DNA of 46,811 nucleotides from Bacteroidales bacterium (lineage in GTDB: Bacteria > Bacteroidota > Bacteroidia > Bacteroidales > Marinilabiliaceae): assembly GCA_024401365.1 (NCBI GenBank), contig JAKSLE010000018.1:1-46811 (forward strand). Reading direction: 5' to 3'. A program made the position numbers and the translations under genes. This document shows, in pieces, positions 7,701 through 13,792 of the stretch (its first letter is position 1; each line of letters opens with the position of its first letter). A model generated the notes under the pieces. The model was not told the origin of the DNA. It saw only the letters and a list, made by a program, of their open reading frames with translations, and did no database searches.

Positions 7701-9032
7701 ATGAGAATTAATAGCCTAAATATTGAATTTTTCAGAAACTTCAGAAAGTATCAGATAACATTTGGACGGAGAGTCAATGTGATTGTTGGCCTAAATGGAG
7801 CTGGAAAGTCAAATTGTATCAATGCTTTGCATAAGGCTTTGAGTTTTATATTCTCCTCGTCAGCAAAGGAACAGTCATTAGGTGCTGTGATATCTTCGTT
7901 GCATACCGAACAATTTGACAAGAATAGGGATTATTTGATAGATAGTAGAACTAGGGAGGCATTCCCTTATATTCAAATTGCTGCTAACGGAGAATTCGAA
8001 GGGGTTGAGTTGGATTGGAAAATGTATGCTCCAACTACAACATTTAAAGTGTGGCCTAAGTATTTCTCCAAGGCATTGACATTGTTTGCGAAAAAAAGGC
8101 AAGAGGCAAATAAATTGCCTCTTTTGGCGTATTTCTCAGACAGTTATCCTCATAAATCAGCGAATGACAGTGAAGCTAACAGCAAATGGGGGGAGTTGAG
8201 AAATTTCGGATATTATCAGTGGAATGATGAGACAGCTAGCGTTGTTTGGCTGAATAGACTTCAATCTACTCTCAAGCAGTACGATAAATTAGGATTAGCT
8301 ATAGCAAAGAGAGAGGTAAAAAAACAAGAGCTACCACTTGGAGAGGAAAGGAAGGCATTAGAAGTAATGAATACAAGAGACTTGAAACAATATCTTGTAT
8401 TGGACAATGAGATAGGTCATATCAGGAGTCGCCTAGTGGCTTTTTCTGCTAAAGATGAGAGGAATAAGGTCGTTGACATTGTGATAGATGAGAAGGAGGA
8501 ACTGTGTGTGGTTTATGCAAATGGTGCCAGCATTGCAATGGATAAATTGCCAGCAGGTTATTCCCGTTTATACAATATGGTGATAGACGTTGCGTATAGA
8601 TCGTTCATTTTGAATGAGCATACGAACTCGGAGGGTATCGTGATAATAGATGAAATAGATCTTCACCTTCATCCTTCGTTGGAACGAATGGTATTGAGCA
8701 TGTTTGCAAATACATTTCCTAATATACAGTTTATCGTGTCAACACATAGTCCGAAGGTGCTGGCCGACGTAGAACCGAATGAAGATAATAGGATTATTTT
8801 GATGCGAAATGGGGATGAGGCCCCACTTTATTTGCCGTTCTTGCAAGGGTTGGACTATGAAAGTATAGTGGCAGATTTTATGGATGGTAATATTGAGCAA
8901 AGTGAATTGGAAAAACTAAAAGAGGATTACAGAGCATACAGAGATATGGATATGGAAGAAGAGAAGAAAGAAACATTAGGTAAGATTAAGGCAATTGTGG
9001 GAGAAAATAGTCAGATTGAAAAGTATTTATAG
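7701..9032 (+). CDS. ptuA: Septu-like ATPase PtuA (SMC/ABC-type AAA ATPase)
   Basis: About 443 residues from ATG 7701, chosen because MRINSLNIEFFRNF is the standard N-terminus of these ATPases and the upstream TTG lies inside the promoter element. Walker A GLNGAGKSN at residues 30-38; an LPAGYSRL stretch near residue 284 sits where the signature motif is expected; Walker B IVIIDEIDLHLHP with D317 and E318; H-loop VSTHSPKVL close behind. The middle is a long helical/coiled insert. No TOPRIM domain, unlike OLD nucleases. An HNH nuclease gene follows after 10 bases, the arrangement of type I Septu, where the ATPase complexes with the nuclease and controls its activity against phage. RecF-like ATPases without nuclease partners look similar, so the partner gene is decisive. 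Confidence 0.8.
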   Translation: MRINSLNIEFFRNFRKYQITFGRRVNVIVGLNGAGKSNCINALHKALSFIFSSSAKEQSLGAVISSLHTEQFDKNRDYLIDSRTREAFPYIQIAANGEFEGVELDWKMYAPTTTFKVWPKYFSKALTLFAKKRQEANKLPLLAYFSDSYPHKSANDSEANSKWGELRNFGYYQWNDETASVVWLNRLQSTLKQYDKLGLAIAKREVKKQELPLGEERKALEVMNTRDLKQYLVLDNEIGHIRSRLVAFSAKDERNKVVDIVIDEKEELCVVYANGASIAMDKLPAGYSRLYNMVIDVAYRSFILNEHTNSEGIVIIDEIDLHLHPSLERMVLSMFANTFPNIQFIVSTHSPKVLADVEPNEDNRIILMRNGDEAPLYLPFLQGLDYESIVADFMDGNIEQSELEKLKEDYRAYRDMDMEEEKKETLGKIKAIVGENSQIEKYL

Positions 9033-9042
9033 CGGGAAGATT

Positions 9043-9924
9043 ATGCGTTACATTAAAAAGAATGTAGTTGAAGGGAATAAGAATACAGCACGTTATATGC
9101 GTGATGAATCTACTCGAGATGGATTGGATAAATTTTGGAATACAAAGAATGCATACGTGGATTATTGCAAGAAGGAATATCGTGATAACTACTTAGCAGA
9201 TGGTGTAGTTTATCCAGGATGGAGGCGGATGCTACTGAACGAGCAAGGGAGTGTATGTTGTTATTGTATGGCGCGAATCGATGAGGGCGATTGTACTATA
9301 GAGCACATAATGCCTCAAGATAGTATTCCAGAAGATTGGGATATATATGCAAAATACTCAGAGTATATCAAGGATTATGTGATACATGCTGCAACTGCTA
9401 CTGATGATGTGGAAAAGATGATTGCAGATAGTGATTACCCACATCGAACCGCATATTGTAACTTGTCGGCTTCATGTAAAGGTTGGTTAGAGAATAGATC
9501 ACATACATGTAATAATGCTAGAGGCAACGGAGAAATTATACCTTTGATGCATATAAGAGATGTGGAAAAATGTGTGACATTCAAGCCAACAGGAGAGATG
9601 GTTATTGTGGGTGTTGAAGGGAATGTCGCACGAACTATCGCGAATCTGCATTTGAATGATGAGTTGTTAAAGACTGTTAGGAATATTTGGTATTTGATTA
9701 AGAAAAACAATGTAAATGTGGAGAAATGGCGGAGTGCAGACGATATAGAAACCCGTAAAGATTTTTTCAGATTGTTGTATCCCCAAAAGGATTTGTCCGA
9801 ATTACGCGACAATATAAAGAAATTTTACACGACAGACAAGAGTGTTAGTGATGAGTATTGGAAGTATCTGATGAAGTATGAGTGGTTCGCAAATGTTTCA
9901 TACAAAGGAGGGGATACTTTTTAG
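9043..9924 (+). CDS. ptuB: Septu-like HNH endonuclease PtuB
   Basis: About 293 residues from ATG 9043, 10 bases after the ATPase stop; a TTG further upstream in frame overlaps the ATPase gene and is unlikely. The nuclease core is visible: Cys pair in VCCYCMARI (C72, C75), EHIMPQ with H88 as the expected catalytic HNH His, then YCNLSASCKG and HTCNNARGN, which supply the second Cys pair and the Asn of the beta-beta-alpha-metal fold. This is the pattern of TIGR02646/PtuB-like nucleases. With the preceding ATPase it forms a Septu-type defence pair that is thought to degrade nucleic acid on infection. Its stop (9922-9924) is only 11 bases before the GT2 start at 9936, so this is the right edge of the defence island. 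Confidence 0.8.
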   Translation: MRYIKKNVVEGNKNTARYMRDESTRDGLDKFWNTKNAYVDYCKKEYRDNYLADGVVYPGWRRMLLNEQGSVCCYCMARIDEGDCTIEHIMPQDSIPEDWDIYAKYSEYIKDYVIHAATATDDVEKMIADSDYPHRTAYCNLSASCKGWLENRSHTCNNARGNGEIIPLMHIRDVEKCVTFKPTGEMVIVGVEGNVARTIANLHLNDELLKTVRNIWYLIKKNNVNVEKWRSADDIETRKDFFRLLYPQKDLSELRDNIKKFYTTDKSVSDEYWKYLMKYEWFANVSYKGGDTF

Positions 9925-9935
9925 ACGAGAATGGA

Positions 9936-10733
9936 ATGAAGATTTCGGTCATTACAGCCGCTTGGAATAGCAGTAAAACAATAGAGGATACAATAAAGAG
10001 TGTATTGCGTCAGCGATATACAAACGTGGAGCATGTCATAAAGGATGGTGCCAGTACGGATGATACTGTGGCTATTTGTGAGGATTATAAGAGGAAGTTT
10101 TACTCTTCCGAGGATACTCCTCAGACTCCAGTAAAGACGATGAAGATAATTTCTGATAGGGATAAGGGTATCTATGATGCGATGAATCAGGGTATTGAGG
10201 CTGCTAGTGGGGATGTCATTGGTATATTGAATTCGGATGATTTCTATACAACTGATGATGTGCTTGAGAGAGTAGCCAGGGAGTTTGAGGCGGATCCTGA
10301 GCTGGAGGCTCTGTATGGCGATATCCATTTCGTGGATGATGCTGACTTGACAAAGTGTACTCGATATTACTCTTCGTCGTACTTCCGACCATGGTTGCTT
10401 AGATTCGGCTTTATGCCTGCTCCCCCTAGTTTTTATGTCCGTAAGGAGGTTTACCAGAAGTATGGATTGTATGATTTGCAGTTCAGAACTTCGTCCGACT
10501 TCGAAATGATGGTGCGCCTTTTTGCTAAGAATATGATAAAGGCGAAGTATATAAAGAAGGATTTCGTGACGATGCGTACCGGTGGCGAGAGTACTGCTGG
10601 CATGGAGGCTAAGCGCAAGGTGAATAATGATGTAGTGGGGTCTCTTAAGAAGCATGGAATCTTCACTTGCGCAGCTTTTAGGTATGTAAGGTATGGGGTT
10701 AAGGCGGTGGAGTTGGTCTGGGGGAGACTCTGA
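9936..10733 (+). CDS. Family 2 glycosyltransferase
   Basis: A 265-residue GT-A fold glycosyltransferase from ATG 9936 (MKISVITAAWN), the start shared with the truncated paralogue at 987. Motifs: nucleotide-binding KDGASTDDT near residue 36, DKGIYDAMNQG near residue 75, and metal-binding NSDD (the DxD equivalent) near residue 99, followed by the acceptor-side SSDFEMM region and a basic C-terminus. No membrane helices. It should transfer a sugar from a nucleotide donor to the growing lipid-linked repeat unit of a surface polysaccharide at the inner face of the membrane. Donor and acceptor cannot be read from the sequence. Its 3' end runs into a 12-bp tandem repeat that covers the stop codon. 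Confidence 0.85.
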   Translation: MKISVITAAWNSSKTIEDTIKSVLRQRYTNVEHVIKDGASTDDTVAICEDYKRKFYSSEDTPQTPVKTMKIISDRDKGIYDAMNQGIEAASGDVIGILNSDDFYTTDDVLERVAREFEADPELEALYGDIHFVDDADLTKCTRYYSSSYFRPWLLRFGFMPAPPSFYVRKEVYQKYGLYDLQFRTSSDFEMMVRLFAKNMIKAKYIKKDFVTMRTGGESTAGMEAKRKVNNDVVGSLKKHGIFTCAAFRYVRYGVKAVELVWGRL

Positions 10734-10764
10734 CGCTGACTCTGACGCTGACTCAGACGTTGAC
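10726..10764 (+). repeat. 12-bp tandem repeat across the GT2 stop codon
   Basis: Three units of GACTCTGACGCT (third unit imperfect, GACTCAGACGTT) plus a partial GAC, overlapping the TGA stop at 10731-10733. It is followed at about 10774-10802 by a second simple repeat built on GTCAAAGTC / GTCCC. These fill the gap before the epimerase fragment; I see no gene there. Confidence 0.8.
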
Positions 10765-10831
10765 ATTGGTAAGGTCCCAGTCAAAGTCCCTGTCAAAGTC
10801 AAGGGGCTCAAATCAAACAAAACAATCAATA

Positions 10832-11086
10832 ATGAAAGTTCTTATTACAGGAGCCGGCAGTTATGTCGGGGAGTCTGTCAGACGGTATATATTGGCTAAG
10901 GATTCCAGTTTCGAGATAGATGCTGTGGATACTATGAATGATGCCTGGAAACAGGCAGATTTCTCAAAGTATGATGTGGTGTATCATGTGGCTGGAATAG
11001 CTCATGTGAATGCGGATCCGAAGATGAGTGAGTATGACTTTGAGTATCAGTTGGTGAGTTTTGAGGAGAGTCTGAAGAGGGCTTAG
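10832..11086 (+). pseudogene. Internally deleted copy of the NAD-dependent epimerase gene
   Basis: An 84-codon frame. Its first ~65 codons match the intact gene at 11929 (180 identical bases, 10847-11026 versus 11944-12123), including the GAGSYVG Rossmann loop. It then jumps directly to the gene's last codons (MSEYDFEYQLVSFEESL). Relative to the intact copy, 597 bases (199 codons) are missing in frame. The deletion lies between two near-identical 12-mers, GATCCGAAGATG and GATCCGATGATG, which explains it as slippage or recombination between short repeats. The YxxxK catalytic residues are gone, so the product cannot be an active dehydrogenase. Near-identity indicates a recent duplication or conversion. 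Confidence 0.9.
10847..11026 (+). repeat. 180-bp perfect direct repeat, copy A
   Basis: Identical base for base to 11944-12123. It encodes the N-terminal Rossmann part of the epimerase in both the deleted copy and the intact gene. The two copies are 1097 bases apart in the same orientation, so recombination between them would excise the intervening ATPase remnant. Confidence 0.9.
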
Positions 11087-11125
11087 AGGTGAGAGCTTAT
11101 AGCTTAGTGCTGAGAGCTTAGAGGG
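11081..11125 (+). repeat. GAGAGCTTAG-type repeat cluster 4
   Basis: Purine-rich units GCTTAGAG, GAGAGCTTAT and GAGAGCTTAGAG follow (and overlap) the stop of the deleted epimerase copy. It is related to the TTAGAG linkers elsewhere in this locus. Just after it, a short open stretch (11103-11210, ending in KAVICSAKMVGRYD) reads like an orphan protein tail without a start. Confidence 0.55.
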
Positions 11126-11234
11126 TATAAAGAAATTAGCGGATAGTATTTTGTCGGATGAAATAAAAGCAGTAATTTGCAGTGCAAAAATGGTCGGGAG
11201 ATACGATTAAAGTTGTACTACAAAGCGTAACGAT

Positions 11235-11823
11235 ATGTTGATAGAAAGGAAACAATACATAGATAAGTTGGTTAGTAAAAGCTGGAACGGCAAAGTGAAG
11301 ATAATTACTGGTATCAGACGATGTGGTAAGTCCTTTCTGCTTAGAACGCTCTACAAGCAAGCTTTGATGAAGAAGGGTGTAAAGGCAGGTTGCTTTATCG
11401 AGATTGACTTGGAAAAGGAGGAGTTTGCTGCCTATAGGAATCCTGTGGTTATGGCTGACTATGTGAGGAAACAGGTCAAAGACATGCGCAAGAAGTTTTA
11501 TGTGTTTGTTGACGAGATTCAGCGTTCGTATAAAGTGAAGACTTCGGATATTGATGAGCGTCTAGTACCAGAAGAAGAACGAGAGCTACTTTATACCTCT
11601 TTCTATGACACTCTAAGTTCGCTTATGGCCTTGCCGAATGTGGATGTGTATGTGACGGGCTCGAACTCAAAGATGCTTTCTTCTGACATCGTGACAAACC
11701 TGCAGAAAGATGGTGGTGCTCGATGGCAGTCGTAAGTTGTGGACAGACGATGATGGAGTGATGTATGTCGGTGTGATACCATTTTTGTTAGAGGATAAGT
11801 TGGAAGGGCTTATAGGATTTTAG
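11235..11823 (+). pseudogene. Remnant of an AAA_14/DUF4143-type ATPase with both ends kept
   Basis: ATG 11235 opens a typical AAA_14 N-terminus: Walker A GIRRCGKSF near residues 26-34 and Walker B YVFVDEIQ near residues 95-102, then VTGSNSKMLSSDIVTN. The frame is lost there and stops at 11733-11735, giving 166 codons where about 400 are usual. In the +1 frame, 11701-11823 reads KLWTDDDGVMYVGVIPFLLED and ends in TAG, which looks like the C-terminal tail of the same family. The middle, including the DUF4143 domain, is therefore deleted with a frameshift. Such ATPases are frequent, often mobile, Bacteroidota accessory genes. The one at 16841 is an intact relative of the family. Non-functional by inference. 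Confidence 0.7.
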
Positions 11824-11868
11824 CTTAGAGTTAGAGCTGAGAGCTGAGTGGTTAGGGTTTAGAGAGGT
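11821..11868 (+). repeat. TTAGAG/GAGAGCTGAG repeat cluster 5
   Basis: Units TAGCTTAGAG, TTAGAGCTGAGAG and GGTTAGGGTTTAGAGAGG directly after the ATPase remnant and before the intact epimerase. Same style and orientation as the other clusters. Confidence 0.55.
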
Positions 11869-11928
11869 AAATTCCAATAGTGTTGGCATGGTTATTAAAG
11901 CCATAGTTATTAGTTAATGTCAGAAATA

Positions 11929-12795
11929 ATGAGAGTTCTTATCACAGGAGCCGGCAGTTATGTCGGGGAGTCTGTCAGACGGTATATATTGGCTAAGGAT
12001 TCCAGTTTCGAGATAGATGCTGTGGATACTATGAATGATGCCTGGAAACAGGCAGATTTCTCAAAGTATGATGTGGTGTATCATGTGGCTGGAATAGCTC
12101 ATGTGAATGCGGATCCGAAGATGGAGCCTCTATATTATAAGGTGAATCGTGACCTTACTATAGAGATTGCCAAGGTGGCTAAGGCTGCCGCGGTGAAGCA
12201 GTTTATATTCATGTCGAGTCAAATTGTTTTCCATGAGAGTAGGTCTTTGAAGACTGAGGTGCTTACAAAGGAGACAAAGGAGAATCCGAATGGATTCTAT
12301 GGCGATTCAAAACTGCAGGCGGAAAATGGATTGAGGGAGCTTGAGAGTGATGCATTCAAAGTATCTATTCTTCGTCCTCCGATGATATACGGTCCAAATA
12401 GTAAGGGAAATTTCCCTAGATTGATGAAACTGGCTACAAAAGTGCCTGTGTTCCCAGCATGGCATAATAAACGATCTATGCTGTATATAGATAACTTGGC
12501 TGAGTTTGTGAAGCAGGTGATAGAGCGCCAACTTTCAGGTACCTTCTATCCTCAAAATAGAGAGCAGTCAGATACCGTAGAGATTATCCGTTATTTTGCT
12601 AAGGCCGCAGGTCATAAGATTTGGATCTCAAGGTTGTTTAATCCTTTTGTCTTGCTAGGCAGTTTTGTACTGCAACCAATCAATAAGATGTTTGCGACAT
12701 ATTATTATGATCCGATGATGAGTGAGTATGACTTTGAGTATCAGTTGGTGAGTTTCGAGGAGAGTCTGGCTTTGACTAAGAATAAGACTGTTTGA
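11929..12795 (+). CDS. NAD-dependent epimerase/dehydratase for nucleotide-sugar synthesis
   Basis: About 288 residues from ATG 11929, which corresponds to the start seen in the deleted copy; ATG 11917, four codons upstream, is an alternative. It is an extended short-chain dehydrogenase: Rossmann glycine motif GAGSYVG near residues 6-13, SSQIVFHES strand, and catalytic YGDSK (YxxxK). The end (PMMSEYDFEYQL) lacks membrane segments. It sits directly upstream of an MraY-like sugar-1-phosphate transferase, a common capsule-locus pair in which the dehydrogenase makes the nucleotide sugar that the transferase loads on undecaprenyl phosphate, e.g. reduction of a 4-keto-6-deoxy-HexNAc (inference). Gap to the next gene is 16 bases. 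Its 5' end is a perfect repeat of the broken copy upstream. Confidence 0.85.
   Translation: MRVLITGAGSYVGESVRRYILAKDSSFEIDAVDTMNDAWKQADFSKYDVVYHVAGIAHVNADPKMEPLYYKVNRDLTIEIAKVAKAAAVKQFIFMSSQIVFHESRSLKTEVLTKETKENPNGFYGDSKLQAENGLRELESDAFKVSILRPPMIYGPNSKGNFPRLMKLATKVPVFPAWHNKRSMLYIDNLAEFVKQVIERQLSGTFYPQNREQSDTVEIIRYFAKAAGHKIWISRLFNPFVLLGSFVLQPINKMFATYYYDPMMSEYDFEYQLVSFEESLALTKNKTV
11944..12123 (+). repeat. 180-bp perfect direct repeat, copy B
   Basis: Second copy of the repeat at 10847-11026, here part of the intact epimerase gene. The similarity continues a few codons upstream, with two single-base differences. The copies diverge abruptly after GATCCGAAGATG, the deletion point in copy A. Confidence 0.9.
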
Positions 12796-12811
12796 CGTAT
12801 TTTATCTGTTT

Positions 12812-13792
12812 ATGACAAACTATATAATTATTGCAGTATTGTTGCTTGTCTTGGAGTTGTGCTATTTCAAAATAGCGGACAGGTATAATATCATTGACAA
12901 GCCTAATTTGAGATCGTCGCATAGCAGCATCACTATACGTGGCGGTGGTATAATATTCTTGTTGGGCGCATGGCTTTATGCCGCATTCTATGGGGTGCAC
13001 AACTTGTCGTTCCTTCTAGGGGTGTCGATGATAGGTATAATAAGCCTTGTGGATGATATATGCTCGGTGAAGAATAGTGTGCGTCTGTTGATACAGTTTG
13101 CCGCTATGGGTCTGATGTTCTACTCTTGGGGTATATTGAACGTTGATGACTGGTGGATGCTGCTGTTGGCTCTGGTGTTTTGCACGGGTATTATCAATGC
13201 GTACAACTTCATGGATGGTATAAATGGTATAACGGGTGGCTACTCTATAGCTATGCTGGTGCCTCTGTTGCTTGCCAATAGACAGATAGGTTATACGGAT
13301 GAGAATTTCATCGTTGTGGCGCTGATAAGTGTGGTGGTATTCTGCTTGTTTAATTTCAGAACCAAGGCAAGGTGTTTTGCTGGTGATGTGGGTAGCGTGA
13401 CGATAGCATTTATAATACTATATTTCCTAGGGGCGCTGATAATAAAGACTGGCGACCTGTGGTACCTGGCATTTATAGTGGTATATGGTGTGGACAGCGT
13501 ACTTACTATCTGCCACCGTATAATGCTCAAGGAGAATATAACACAACCACACCGTAAGCATGCATACCAGTTGATGGCAAATGAGTTGAAGTTGCCTCAC
13601 GTGACGGTGTCTACTATATATATGATCGTACAGCTTATCATATCGCTGGGTGCTATATACCTTAAGGTCGACAAATGGTGGTACTTTGCAGGTGTATGTG
13701 TGGTGCTGGGTGTATCGTATATCTTGTTCAAGATGAAGTATTATCATCTTCACGAAGAGTATCTGAGAAGTAAACAGGAGGCTGCAAAATGA
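12812..13792 (+). CDS. MraY-like undecaprenyl-phosphate sugar-1-phosphate transferase (WecA/WbpL type)
   Basis: A 326-residue polytopic membrane protein with about nine to ten hydrophobic helices. Family motifs: SLVDDICSVKN (Mg-binding DD, near residues 75-85), NAYNFMDGINGITGG (NxxNxxDGxxG, near 130-145), FAGDVGSV (near 190-200) and the cytoplasmic loop QPHRKHAYQLM near 245. It should transfer an N-acetylated hexosamine-1-phosphate from UDP to undecaprenyl phosphate, starting the lipid-linked repeat unit of the surface polysaccharide. It lies just after the nucleotide-sugar epimerase, and its stop overlaps the next start (ATGA at 13789-13792), so translation is coupled with the aminotransferase fusion. 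The exact sugar cannot be read from sequence. Confidence 0.9.
   Translation: MTNYIIIAVLLLVLELCYFKIADRYNIIDKPNLRSSHSSITIRGGGIIFLLGAWLYAAFYGVHNLSFLLGVSMIGIISLVDDICSVKNSVRLLIQFAAMGLMFYSWGILNVDDWWMLLLALVFCTGIINAYNFMDGINGITGGYSIAMLVPLLLANRQIGYTDENFIVVALISVVVFCLFNFRTKARCFAGDVGSVTIAFIILYFLGALIIKTGDLWYLAFIVVYGVDSVLTICHRIMLKENITQPHRKHAYQLMANELKLPHVTVSTIYMIVQLIISLGAIYLKVDKWWYFAGVCVVLGVSYILFKMKYYHLHEEYLRSKQEAAK

Noticed and set aside
1089-9935. A transposon or integrative element carrying the defence genes
   Set aside because: No transposase, integrase, terminal inverted repeats or target duplication found by eye at the edges; homologous recombination fits better.
9921-10829. 302-codon open frame on the minus strand
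   Set aside because: Antisense to the GT2 gene and to simple repeats; composition rich in I, L, S and H with no motif.
10693-10899. A 68-codon open frame with D-A-D-S repeats
   Set aside because: It is the 12-bp tandem repeat read in another frame, overlapping the GT2 end and the epimerase fragment; no plausible start signal or domain.
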